Assembly (NCBI GenBank): GCA_034190875.2
Contig: CM067348.1
Location: 10,633,694 to 10,697,693 of the forward strand
DNA length: 64,000 nucleotides
Origin: Urechis unicinctus
Lineage: Eukaryota > Annelida > Polychaeta > Xenopneusta > Urechidae
Reading direction: 5' to 3'
Within the stretch, counting starts at the first letter, position 1; every line of letters begins with the position of its first letter. The notes beneath the pieces were generated by a model, which was given only the letters and a program-made list of their open reading frames with translations, made no database searches and was not told where the DNA came from. Of this stretch, positions 23,731-34,592 are shown in pieces. The translations under genes and the position numbers were made by a program.

Positions 23731-24554
23731 TTCTGGGTTAGCACCACCGATCATCTCTGCCAACACGTTCAGATCATCAGCAATCTTACAAGTTCTGCAC
23801 TAACTGATTGGTGAGCCCGGCTTATTGGATGCGGGGTGCGTTGCTGACGGAACGTGAGGAATAGATCTCATATGGTACATCCTGACATCCGATCATTCCA
23901 CTGAGTGACAGGATTGTTCATGTACAATTAATTACCGCGCTCGCTACGCATGTATATATGTTTGTGTAAACTAAGTTTACAAGTTACAGTAGAGTGACAT
24001 ATTGTATTAGTGGTCATGGTAACAAGGACTCGAGCGTGTGGAAGCCTGGAGAAGTCTACACTTGATTAATACCCGTAGCCATCTTGTTGAAGACAATGGT
24101 AATTGTTTTTAGGTCACATGGAGTACGACGATCTCCTTCAGCGCATCACCGCCGCCCAGCATTCACGGTCTGCGCCTGCTCGTCGGCTTTTCTCCTATTC
24201 GGCTCAAACTCTGCTGCTTAATAACAAAAACAAGGCCGGATCAATATTTGCATAATATCGCGAGCCGGATGGTTGTCCGCAATCTCTTCATTGCACGGTG
24301 GGTCGTGTCACACTGGGCGGCCAGGAATCAGGCCATCTACAAGCCCTCTTCCGCGTCCGCTACAAGGATTACAGTAGTTTGGTACGTTCTTTTGGCGCGT
24401 CAGAAACTTCACGCAGAGGTCATTAAGTCTGCACATTAGCGGAACATAATATGGCTTCTCTCCAGGCCAGAGACACTCTGCGCGCGCTAATTACTGCAGG
24501 TGTCATTTACAAACCTGACGCAATCATGGCCAATAGTCACACCTGTGCGAGTAC
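23731..24554. other. Unique stretch
   Basis: About 820 bases of ordinary-looking non-coding sequence; no gene or element recognised. Confidence 0.55.
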
Positions 24555-25045
24555 AACGGGGAGGGTGTGACGGCTCGACGTGATCAGTGTGACAGGTTGT
24601 CGTGACCAGTGTGACAGGTCGACGTGATCATTATGACAGGTTGTCGTGATCAGTGTGACAGGTCGACGTGACAGGTTGTCGTGAAATGTGTGACGAGTCG
24701 AAGTGATCACGTGAAACGTGTGACAGATCGACGTGAATTGTGTGATAGGTTGTCGTGAAGTGTATGACAGGTCGCCGTGACGGGTGTGACATGATGACGT
24801 GAGGTGTGTAACAGGTCGCCGTGACGGGTGTGACAGGTTGTCGTGAAGTGTATGACAGGTCGCCGTGACGGGTGTGACATGATGACGTGAGGTGTGTAAC
24901 AAGTCGCCGTGACGGGTGTGACATGATGACGCGAGGTGTGTAACAGGTCGCCGTGACGGGTGTGACATGATGACGTGAGGTGTGTAACAGGTGGCCGTGA
25001 CGTGTGTGACATGATGACGGGAAGTGTGTCACAGGTCGTTGTGAT
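24555..25045. repeat. Composite minisatellite, 44-bp unit built from about 22-bp halves
   Basis: The left part has about 22-bp units (GTGACAGGTCGACGTGATCA type). The right part settles to 44 bp: CGTGACGGGTGTGACATGAT then GACGTGAGGTGTGTAACAGG. The halves are recognisably related, showing a period doubling. Confidence 0.93.
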
Positions 25046-25106
25046 ATGCGTGGTCAATATGGTTCTGTCCTGGTTTAAGACGACCAAGCTCAGATCCGAT
25101 GGTAAG

Positions 25107-25200
25107 CCTCGTCACATCGTACCAAACCGCTTATACCTCGCCACATCATACCCAACCGCTTATACCTCGCCACATCATACCCAACCGCTTATACCTCCCC
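25107..25200. repeat. 29-bp repeat, about 3 copies
   Basis: Core CGCCACATCATACCCAACCG then CTTATACCT. Confidence 0.93.
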
Positions 25201-25774
25201 CCGCATTCTCCCTGGAACCAAGTCATTTCATACCTCAAACCGTTTTTGTTTCTTAATATTGCGCTTTGTACGCATAGCAGTTGACCATTTATATAGCCAT
25301 TCATTGTAGCTGGTAGAGATACCCCCAGCATCCCGATACAGAAAGGCTACAGCACACCTGGGTGGATAGAATGAGCGGTCACGTGGTCTTATCAGCCGTA
25401 TCAGCTTGATGGATTACGCTGTTGATGTGAATAAGATTGAAGGTGAGAACGAGCTAATACGAGCGTGTTCTGATTCCCCCGTCATCAGGCCGGCCCCGTC
25501 ACGTGCAGATAGAGCCTCGTTCTGACACAATAGACCGGCTCACATAAAGGTGGATGAGGGTGTGTGAGGGCGGGTGACTTCACGTAATGGCATCAGTAAT
25601 GGAGGTAATGGACGGGATAAACAGACGTGGACATTTTGCTTCATGTATAGCTTCGTTGCCCGGCTATCAGTTACCAATCAATTCTCCGAAAATGAAAAGG
25701 CAAAGCGCCATATGCTGTCTTGGGGTGAGTGGAGGAGCGGAGGAAGGGTGAGGGGGGGGGGGGAGGTCACATAC
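25201..25774. other. Unique stretch ending in a G run
   Basis: Nothing recognised. About 12 consecutive G near 25753-25764 directly precede the next array. Confidence 0.55.
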
Positions 25775-26635
25775 TGTAGGACGGTGTCTCGGGAGTACCC
25801 AGTACTTGTGGTCACGTGATGTCCAATGGCTTCTCGGTAGTACCCAGTACTAGTGGTCACGTGCTGTAGGATGGCGTCTTGGTAGTACCCAGTACTAGTG
25901 GTCACGTGCTGTAGGAGGACGTCTCGGTAGTACCCAGTACTAGTGGTTACGTGCTGTAGGAAGGCGTCTTGGTAGTACCCAGTACTAGTGGTCACGTACT
26001 GTAGGATGGCGTCTTGGTAGCATCCAGTACTAGTGGTCACGTGCTGTAGGATGGCGTCTCGGTAGTACCCAGTACTAGTGGTCACGTGCTGTAGGATGGC
26101 GTCTCGGTAGTACCCAGTACTAGTGGTCACGTGCTGTAGGAGGACGTCTCGGTAGTATCCAGTACTAGTGGTCACGTGTTGTAGGATGGCGTCTCGGTAG
26201 TTCCCAGTACTAGTGGTCACGTGCTGTAGGATGGCGTCTCGGTAGTACCCAGTACTAGTGGTCACGTGCTGTAGGATGGCGTCTCGGTAGTTCCCAGTAC
26301 TAGTGGTCACGTGCTGTAGGATGGCGTCTCGGTAGTACCAAGTACTAGTGGTCACGTGCTGTAGGATGGCGTCTCTGTAGTACCCAGTACTAGTGGTCAC
26401 GTGCTGTAGGATGGCGTCTTGGTTGTTCCCAGTACTAGTGGTCACGTGCTGTAGGAGAACGTCTCGGTAGTACACAGTTCTAGTGGTCACGTGCTGTAGG
26501 AGGACGTCTTGGTAGTACCCAGTACTAGTGGTCACGTGCTATATGATGGCGTCTTGGTAGTACCCAGTACTAGTGGTCACGTGCTGTAGAGAGGCGTCTC
26601 GGTAATACCTAGTACTCGTGGCCACGTGCTGTAAA
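25775..26635. repeat. 45-bp minisatellite, about 19 copies, with an E-box per unit
   Basis: Core GTCACGTGCTGTAGGATGGC, GTCTCGGTAGTACCCAGTAC, TAGTG. Nearly every unit has three 6-bp palindromes: CACGTG (canonical E-box), AGTACT and ACTAGT. GGATGGC/GGAGGAC is the main polymorphism. Period 45 leaves a 285-residue minus-strand frame open. Confidence 0.97.
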
Positions 26636-27014
26636 TCAACCGACTGATTAGTACTTAGTGTTGGGAGCTGCATAAGATTAAATCCGCCCCACAGTATAAG
26701 TAGGTCGACACACGTTTGCTTATCGACCTACTTCAATAGGCGAGTCCCAAATGAGAAAACTAAGAGGCCCATGTATTGGCAACAGCGCACCTGCTGATGA
26801 AAGAGGCCAGGACGCAAGGTGAGAGAAAGGAGTAGAGGCTGATTGGTCCGAGTGGCTCGTGATTACAGCAGTCTGTCGGCACTTACAAAGCAGATGCACC
26901 TCTCGACAGGCGAAATACACGAGCTAACAGAAGAAAAGAAGCCAGTTCACATAATGATCATAATGTCGATGTTTTAGTGCTGGCTCGACGAAATTTTATC
27001 TGCTCGCTTGGTAA
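26636..27014. other. Unique stretch
   Basis: About 380 bases, nothing recognised. Confidence 0.55.
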
Positions 27015-27130
27015 CAGAATGGACGGCTGACTAGGCGTGGACGGCTGACTTAGTGTGGACGGCTGACTTAGTGTGGACGGCTGGCTTAGTGTGGACGGCT
27101 GGCTTAGTATGGACGGCTGGCTTAGTATGG
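27015..27130. repeat. 18-bp minisatellite, about 6 copies
   Basis: Unit GGACGGCTGACTTAGTGT, with GACT/GGCT and GTGT/GTAT variants. Confidence 0.94.
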
Positions 27131-27404
27131 GTGGCTTTCGAACGTGCAATTGCATAAAGGGTTGACAGCGGCACATATTCGCAGCATTAATGTTCGACAA
27201 CAGCACGGAACTTGGATCACTTCCTCGATGCTTGACAGCAGTATAGGAGGTTCAACACAGCATGGAAGTTGGACTCCACATGTTTCGTTTACATATTGAC
27301 GGTGTCCTGTTTCCGTTGTCAATCACATCCCGAGAGCCTTTTCGATCATTTACACATCGACAGGATTAAAAACCAAATCCTGACATGGCTTATCAATTAT
27401 ACAC

Positions 27405-27490
27405 AGAGGCTTATCATTCAAACCCTGACAACGCTTATCATGTACACACAGATAAGCTTATCATTCAATCCCTGACAACGCTTATCAATC
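27405..27490. repeat. 48-bp tandem duplication
   Basis: GCTTATCATTCAAACCCTGA and its flank occur twice (about 27409 and 27457), with a TACACACAGA piece also duplicated just upstream. Confidence 0.8.
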
Positions 27491-27534
27491 ATATACTGCC
27501 TACTTTGTCAATCACTATTATCAATACCGTGGCA

Positions 27535-27792
27535 AAGACAATTATTCCAACACTAGCGCAAAATGAGTCAGCTATCAGGACAATCATACCAACACTAACG
27601 CATAATGAGTCAGCCATCGGGACAATCATACCAACACTAACGCATAATGAGTCAGCCATCGGGACAATCATACCAACACTAGCGCATAATGAGTCAGCCA
27701 TCGGGACAATCATACCAACACTAACGCATAATGAGTCAGCTATCGGGACAATTATACCAACACAAACGCAGAATGAGTCAGCCATCAGGTTG
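27535..27792. repeat. 42-bp minisatellite, 6 copies, with an AP-1-type site per unit
   Basis: Core GACAATCATACCAACACTAA then CGCATAATGAGTCAGCCATC. Every copy keeps TGAGTCA(GC), a perfect AP-1 core. Frames on both strands remain open (period 42). Confidence 0.96.
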
Positions 27793-27844
27793 AATCATGC
27801 TAACAGTGAACACCTTGTCAAAATAAACAATAGAATAATGTTGT

Positions 27845-28390
27845 CCTAACAATGACTAGCAGACCAGATAGAACGATGACTAGCATGTCCGATAGAACAA
27901 TGACTAGCATGTCCAGCTACACAATGACTTGCATGTCCAGCTAAACAGTGATTAGCATGTCCGACAGAACAATGACTAGCATGTCCAGCTAAACAATGAC
28001 TAGCATGTCCAGCTAAATAATTTTCTAGCTTGTCCAGCTTAACAGTGACTAGTAGGTGCAGCTAAACAAGGAATAGCAGGTGAGACAGAACAATAACAAG
28101 CACGTAATGTATAGCACGTCCGACAGAAAAAGGACTAGCCTGTTAAACAAAACAATGACTAGTCTGTTAAACCAAACAATGACCAGTCTGTTAGACCAAA
28201 CAATGACCAGTTTGTTAGACCAAATAATGACCAGTCTGTTAGACCAAACAATGACTAGTCTGTTAAACCAAACAATGACCAGTCTGTTAGACCAAACAAT
28301 GACCAGTTTGTTAGACCAAACAATGACCAGTCTGTTAGACCAAACAATGACTAGTCTGTTAAACTTAACAATTACTAGTATGTCTAACAC
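27845..28390. repeat. 24-bp minisatellite, about 22 copies, two subfamilies
   Basis: Left (27850-28060): CAATGACTAGCATGTCCAGC plus TAAA. Right (28135-28385): CAATGACCAGTCTGTTAGAC plus CAAA. Same period and shared CAATGAC.AG, so one family with two sequence classes separated by a degenerate middle. The 8-residue frame TMTSLLDQ is an artefact. Confidence 0.96.
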
Positions 28391-28774
28391 GTCGTGAGCA
28401 CCGTGCTGGCTGCTGCACCAAGATGAGCTATAGCTGTTACTGTTGCCATCATCAGCTCCTACAGCTCGCCACAAATCCATCCTCCAACACGAACTCCGGG
28501 GGAGCTTGCCGTAGTGCCCTCGACTACTCACCAGTCGACTGGTGGCCTGTAAGTCGCCGCTCTGACAACTTGTCCCCAGGCTAGCGGTCTAGCGCATCCA
28601 CTCACAACATTTCTTCTATTACCATGAGAAGGAACACATCTGCTGCCTGGGCTGCAGTAGCCCCTGTGGCCTCGTTATAACAACTGTCTGATTCATTCCC
28701 AGTCTACACGGCGAAAACACTGCACTGTCAAGTGGTCTTCTGGGGCGATATGTGACCTCTTCACCTGGTACGCG
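28391..28774. other. Unique stretch
   Basis: About 380 bases. CAGTCGACTG (28531-28540) is a short perfect palindrome; nothing else stands out. Confidence 0.5.
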
Positions 28775-28945
28775 ATCCCATCCAAAACAGCACAGCCTCG
28801 CCAGGTACGCGATCCCATTCAAAACAGCTCAGCCTCGCTAGGTCCGCGATCCCATTCAAAACAGCTCAGCCTCGCTAGGTCCGCGATCCCATTCAAAACA
28901 GCACAGCCTCGATAAGTCCACGATCCCATTCAAACAGTACAACCT
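28775..28945. repeat. 37-bp minisatellite, about 4-5 copies (diverged class)
   Basis: Core CCTCGCTAGGTCCGCGATCC then CATTCAAAACAGCTCAG. Period and alignment match the next array, of which it appears to be an older or diverged neighbour. Confidence 0.92.
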
Positions 28946-29308
28946 CGCTAGGACCGCTGTCCTCTCCATGATGCTTCGTGCTCATTGAGACCGCGGTCTA
29001 ATTCATGATGATACAGGCTCATTGAGACCATGGTCTCATTCATGATGATACAGGCTCATTGAGACCATGGTCTCATTCATGATGATACAGGCTCATTGAG
29101 ACCGCGGTCTCATTCATGATGATACAGGCTCATTGAGACCGCGGTCTCATTCATGATGATACAGGCTCATTGAGACCATGGTCTCATTCATGATGATACA
29201 GGCTCATTGAGACCTTGGTCTCATTCATGATGATACAGGCTCATTGAGACCATGGTCTCATTCATGATGATACAGGCTCATTGAGACCGCGGTCTTATTC
29301 CCCTTGAT
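28946..29308. repeat. 37-bp minisatellite, about 10 copies, 14-bp palindrome per unit
   Basis: Core CATTCATGATGATACAGGCT plus CATTGAGACC(AT/GC)GGTCT. Each unit has GAGACCATGGTCTC or GAGACCGCGGTCTC, both perfect 14-bp palindromes; one unit reads GAGACCTTGGTCTC. Confidence 0.97.
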
Positions 29309-29668
29309 ACCAGCTCGCTAAATGAGGGAAGACAGACCCGCTTATGCTGGTAATTAGCCGCGCACGACGGTAATATAAATATATACCGTCGTGAGTGAGG
29401 ATATGTGGGTCGTGTGGCAATTTTTTTTATTTCGCGTCTCTGGGGCTTACCACCAAGTTGTGTACTTACGTAAATATATATTTCGACAAATGAGATGAAT
29501 ATCCGCTTATGCGGCCTATTTTGGTTATCCACTGTCTCGTGATTATTTAGCAATTGTCAAATGAACTTTTAGAATCACAACTTTCGTTTACGGCAGCCCC
29601 AGTTTTGGTGATATGACGTCACATTACGCAGTTTCATTTTCACTCGCCATGTGGCTGCAGGTCCCGGA
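29309..29668. other. Unique stretch
   Basis: Contains ACGACGGTAATATAAATATATACCGTCGT-like dyad symmetry at 29365-29393 (arms ACGACGGTA and TACCGTCGT, AT-rich loop). Otherwise nothing recognised. Confidence 0.5.
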
Positions 29669-29862
29669 GGAGGGGGCACTTAAGTATATAGAGGTAGTAT
29701 ACATGTGTCGGGGTAGGTTTTTTTCGGCCTCCCGAGGGGTTTTGTTGACCTCATAATTGTAGGATGGGGTATGCTCTTGCCATTTTTACCTTGTATGACG
29801 GGTACAGGTTTTTGAGATCCCGGGGCACAACCCTACGCAGGACAAGGCCAAGTGCCCCCTCC
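29669..29862. mobile_element. Candidate short inverted-repeat element (MITE-like), 194 bp
   Basis: Begins GGAGGGGGCACTT and ends AAGTGCCCCCTCC, a perfect 13-bp terminal inverted repeat. The interior is non-coding with TACCC/CATCCTAC-type words repeated. No target-site duplication is clear. Only one copy is in the window, so repetitiveness cannot be shown here. Confidence 0.45.
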
Positions 29863-30357
29863 AGACTGCGGGAATCAATACGTGTTATCTTTTTTTAAAT
29901 GTCAGTGGGATATCGTTGAATACATATCGCCCTTCAAAGTAGATATTTCCAAATAAGTAGATATTTGACAAAATGACACATATACTTTAATAATAAAATT
30001 CAGAAAGAAAAAGTTCGCTTGCGAAGAACCTTGACTGTGGACGGATTAAATCGCCTTTGACGAAATCTCACACGTAAACTAACTCAACTTGTTAATAAAC
30101 ATTCATTTATGTGAAAAATTATTCTTCATATGTACATTTGTGTAATTATCGTGTATAATTGGAACTCATGTATCGTTCACGCGCATTCGGTTACGATCTT
30201 TGCACGACGTTAATAAACGTCGTGCACGGCTAGCTGGTAATGTGGAAGTCGGGGTAGTGATGCAGTCATCCATAGTCCAGGCGAAGTCACGCAAGAGATG
30301 CTGTGATTTGTCCGGCAGAGAATGAGCTGTACATAAGGATGATACGTTGGTGAATGT
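29863..30357. other. Unique, AT-rich stretch
   Basis: About 500 bases; nothing recognised beyond AT richness around 29900-30160 and an ACGTCGTGCACGG(C)-type dyad near 30203-30230 (GTGCACGACG... / ...CGTCGTGCAC). Confidence 0.5.
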
Positions 30358-30545
30358 ATACCAAACATGAGGATGTACGTCTGCGCCATATGAGGCCAAA
30401 CATGAGGACGTATGTCTGCGCCGTATGAGGCCAAACATGAGGACGTATGTCTGCGCCATATGAGGCCAAACATGAGGACGTACGTCTGCGCCATATGAGG
30501 CCAAACAAGAGGACGTACGTCTAAGCCATATGAGGCCAATATAGA
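30358..30545. repeat. 35-bp minisatellite, about 5 copies
   Basis: Core GAGGCCAAACATGAGGACGT then ATGTCTGCGCCATAT. Confidence 0.95.
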
Positions 30546-32029
30546 CACACTGCGCCTGGCGCGTCATTCAAAGCCACCAAAGAAGTCGATTTGTCGCGTC
30601 GCATTACCGACACCTGCTAATAGCTCTAGGAAGCAGACGACAGAAACAATCTTAATGGCCAATTGACACACCACCACTACCGCCACCCCAGGCGTCGCCA
30701 TCAGCCTCGACGCGCCTCACAAAACTGCACCACTCAATTACAAAGAAAGTGTGCGACAGCACCGTTCGTAAGCGTCGTTATAATGCTACTCAGAGCAAGC
30801 GTCCATACGGCGGCGATTGCAGCACAAAGCTGTCCAAAGCAGCGCGTAGTGTCGGGCCGACATACCGCCACTTCCAAATGGGATTAGCGGATGATAATGT
30901 TCCACAAGCAAACGCCAAGCCAAGAGTGGATCGATGGCAGGTATTGTATCGATCACACGGGGCCTTTAGTGCGCCGGATTGGAGCCAATTAGCGCTGGTC
31001 ATTCGTAAAGCCAACACCCTCGGCCATTGTCATCCCCGACTTATCTCGAAACCCTTGTCCTTCCCAAAACAGCAACATGATGCAAACGGCAAGAGGCAAC
31101 AACCGGAAGTAGTCTACCGGAACAGGACTCGATCTCTCATGCCCGCATCCACTTCCGCATGGCTTATTGTTGCGGGGCGAAGTTGAAGTCGATGCCTACG
31201 GGGCAAAGTCGTTGATTGACGATAGAACCTTCAGTCTGCTTCAAGTCAGCCAGGAAACGTCTTCAAACGTCACCACGACGACGCTTATAGCTGCCATCTA
31301 ACGGCCACCAGATGGAGCTGTATTCGCCGCTATTAGCCGCATCAAAGAAGAAGTTCGGAAGCCATCGAAATATTAAAACTAGTCATCAGAGAAATCGAAT
31401 CTGGTATATGGATGACGTCATCTGTGCTGATCGGTAGACTGATAAAGCTATCCAAGAGAAATCTAACGTATCCCCCAACTGATAACGAGGCTAACATGGT
31501 CACGTGGCTTACGTAGTGTTATGCCTGACATCGACCAGCTTGCCTCTCTGGATAGCATGCCGTCTATGTTGTAGGGATGTTGGTGTGTGTGTGTGTGGTG
31601 TGGGGGGGGGGGGGGGTGGACTCGGAGTTGGGGAGCCACTCGATAAATCAATTTATATCTGGTTCCCCTGGGCGTCTTATCGCGTTCGCCGTAGGATACT
31701 GAGGCGAAAGTTTCTCCATCAATTGACTCTTTCCCTAACTACATCACACCAGTCGCATCACTTACACCATTCGAGAGCACGACAGACGCAATACATAGCT
31801 CGCTATACAACGTCAACCAGCCCACTTGAGTGCCTACAAACGAATAAACCCTAAAGGACTCAATAGACGAATGGAACTTGACGGCGTTAATAGGGTCAAG
31901 GTCATCTTGGGATGAACCGCTAAGGTTCAATAGGCTAACTTCATTATCAATTCAGTTTCCGTGTCTAGTTAGGGGACATTTACCAAATCAGTGTCGACAA
32001 ATATCATTATTCATTCATACCCACTTTCC
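30546..32029. other. Unique stretch with a G/GT-rich run
   Basis: About 1.5 kb. A 145-residue plus-strand frame (30749-31186) has no domain I recognise. (GT)n then about 15 G lie at 31580-31617. No mobile element recognised. Confidence 0.5.
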
Positions 32030-32500
32030 TCTCCCTGACACGCACCTCTCTCTCCCTGACACCCACCTCTCTCCCCCTGACACCCACCTCTCTGTTCTTG
32101 ACACCCACCTCTCTCTGCCTGACACCCACCTCTCTCTCCCTGACTCCCGCCTCTCTCTCCATGACATCCACCTCTCCTTCCCTGACTTCCTGACATCCAC
32201 CTCTCCTTCCCTGACTCCCTGACATCCACCTTTCTCCCTGACACCCACCTCTCTCTCCCTGACATCCACCTCTCCTTCCCTGACTTCCTGACATCCACCT
32301 CTCCTTCCCTGACTCCCTGACATCCACCTTTCTCCCTGACACCCACCTCTCTCTCCCTGACATACACCTCTCCTTCCCTGACTTCCTGACATCCACCTCT
32401 CCTTCCCTGACTCCCTGACATCCACCTTTCTCCCTGACTCCCACCTCCCTCCGCCTGACTCCCACCTCTCTGTTCTTGACTCCAACCTCTCTGTCCCTGA
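32030..32500. repeat. About 21-bp pyrimidine-rich minisatellite with a 98-bp higher-order block
   Basis: Basic words are CTGACACCCACCTCTCTCTC and CTGACATCCACCTCTCCTTC. CCACCTTTCTCCCTGAC recurs at 32226, 32324 and 32422, so a 98-bp block was amplified. Several overlapping minus-strand frames (about 175-190 residues) are artefacts. Confidence 0.95.
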
Positions 32501-32874
32501 AAACAAGCCAATGCAAGTAATGTCGACTCGCACGCACTCCTCACAAGACGGTCAATCACAAACACTGCCATATTGAACAAGCGATCCGGGTTCTATTGAG
32601 AACAAGGTCCCAATTTCCATAGCAACCGTGTGCTTTGAAAACCGGAAGTTATACACAGGAAGTCGCCGTGGTTAACCAGACATTCCCATTGACATCCAAG
32701 ACAAACTCCAATCTGGTTAGGAAAATGTTGTCTCAAATTATTGCTCATCCTCACAAGTTGATAATTGTACCTAAATCAGCTCCATTGTTTAACATCCTGT
32801 GAACCTACGAGCGGAAATAATCACCTCTAGATCATTGCTCGGCATTTCACGACCATCTCTTATATCAGTGCTAC
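32501..32874. other. Unique stretch
   Basis: About 370 bases, nothing recognised. Confidence 0.55.
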
Positions 32875-33860
32875 TGCAACTACCGTAGTCTTACCGAGGC
32901 TATCAACTACTGTAGTCTTACCGAGGATATCAACTACCGTAGTTTTACCGAGGCTATCAACTACCATAGTCTTACCGAGGCTATCAACTACCGTAGTCTT
33001 ACCGAGGCTATCAAATACCGTAGTCAATACCGAGGCTATCAAATACCGAGGCTATCAACTACCGAAGCTATCAACTACTGTAGTCTTACCGAGGCTTTCA
33101 ACTACCCCAGTCTTACCGAAGCTATCAACTACCGTAGTCTTACCGAGACTATCAAATACCGTAGTCTTACCGAGGCTATCAAATACTGTAGTCTTACCGA
33201 GGCTATCAAATACTGTTGTCTTACCGAAGCTATCAACTACCGTAGTCTTACCGAGGCTATCAAATACTGTAGTCTTACCGAGGCTATCAACTACTGTAGT
33301 CTTACCGAGGCTATCAACTACCGTAGTCTTATCAACTACTGTAGTCTTACCGAAGCTATCAACTACCGTAGTCTTACCGAGGCTATCAAGTACTGTAGTC
33401 TTACCGAGGCTATCAAATACCGTAGTCTTACCGAGGCTATCAACTACCGTAGTCTTACCGAAGCTATCAACTACTGTAGTCTTACCGAGGCTTTCAACTA
33501 CCACAGTCTTACCGAAGCTATCAACTACCGTAGTCTTACCGAGGCTATCAAATACCGTAGTCTTACCGAGGCTATCAAATACTGTAGTCTTACCGAAGCT
33601 ATCAACTACTGTAGTCTTACCGAGGCTATCAACTACTGTAGTCTTACCGAGGCTATCAACTACCGTAGTCTTATCAACTACTGTAGTCTTACCGAAGCTA
33701 TCAACTACCGTAGTCTTACCGAGGCTATCAACTACTGTAGTCTTACCGAGGCTTTCAACTACTGTAGTTTTACCGAGGCTATCAAATACTGTAGTCTTAC
33801 CGAGGCTATCAAACACTGTAGTCTTACCGAGGCTATCAACTACCGTAGTCTTACCGAAGC
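32875..33860. repeat. 27-bp minisatellite, about 36 copies
   Basis: Core TACCGTAGTCTTACCGAGGC then TATCAAC. Polymorphic at ACC/ACT, GAGG/GAAG and CAAC/CAAA. Two units share the same 12-base-type deletion (GTCTTATCAAC) at about 33328 and 33670, 342 bases apart, marking a block duplication. A 253-residue minus-strand frame is an artefact. Confidence 0.97.
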
Positions 33861-34064
33861 TTCTCTTTTAAACCTCCGTTTTCTTATCAAAGCTGACAAC
33901 GGCAGAATAATCGATAAAATTGTCTGACTTCTGAGAATTATTGTGCCAAGGGGAATCAGATATCCGTGGGGTAGGGCGTGGAGAACTCGAATGTCATACG
34001 TAAATGATCCATCACCCGCGGATAATAGCATATATACTCATATGTCTCCTGTTATGTCATGGTC

Positions 34065-34372
34065 CCACCCCCAATCTGTGTCCCGGTCCCATCCCCCACT
34101 CTGTGTCACGGTCTCATCCCTACCGTACGTTGTGTCACGGTCTCATCCCTACCACACTCTGTCCCACGGTCTCATCCCTACCACACCCTGTGTCACGGTC
34201 TCATCCCTACCACACCCTGTGTCCAAGTCCCATCCCTACCACACCCTGTGCCCCGGTCTCATCCCTATCACATTCTGTGCCACGGTCTCATCCCTATCAC
34301 ACTCTGTGCCACGGTCTCATCCCAACCACACCCTGTGTCCCGGTCTCATTCACACCACACCCTGTTACGTTC
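34065..34372. repeat. 30-bp minisatellite, about 10 copies
   Basis: Core CACGGTCTCATCCCTACCAC then ACCCTGTGTC. All three plus frames stay open over it. Confidence 0.95.
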
Positions 34373-34454
34373 TCAGTTTTAACCCAAAGCGACTTTTTGG
34401 CGATATCAACCCTTTCTAAAGCGTCATTCTTATATCAACTAGCTGGCACGCAAA

Positions 34455-34592
34455 ATCATCTCTCCGCCATTACGCGCTCAGTAACACTGAGCGCACAATC
34501 ATTCGCAAGGGGTGCTGCACACTAAACCATCTCTCCGCCATTACGTGCTCAGTAACACTGAGCGCACAATCATTCGCAATGGGGGTTGCATG
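34455..34592. repeat. 71-bp tandem duplication containing a hairpin
   Basis: CATCTCTCCGCCATTACG starts copies at 34457 and 34528. Each copy has GCGCTCAG-TAACA-CTGAGCGC (second copy GTGCTCAG), an 8-bp stem with a 5-base loop. Confidence 0.92.

Noticed and set aside
30749..31186. 145-residue plus-strand frame
   Set aside because: Ordinary composition but no recognisable motif, no splice or start context; could not be supported.
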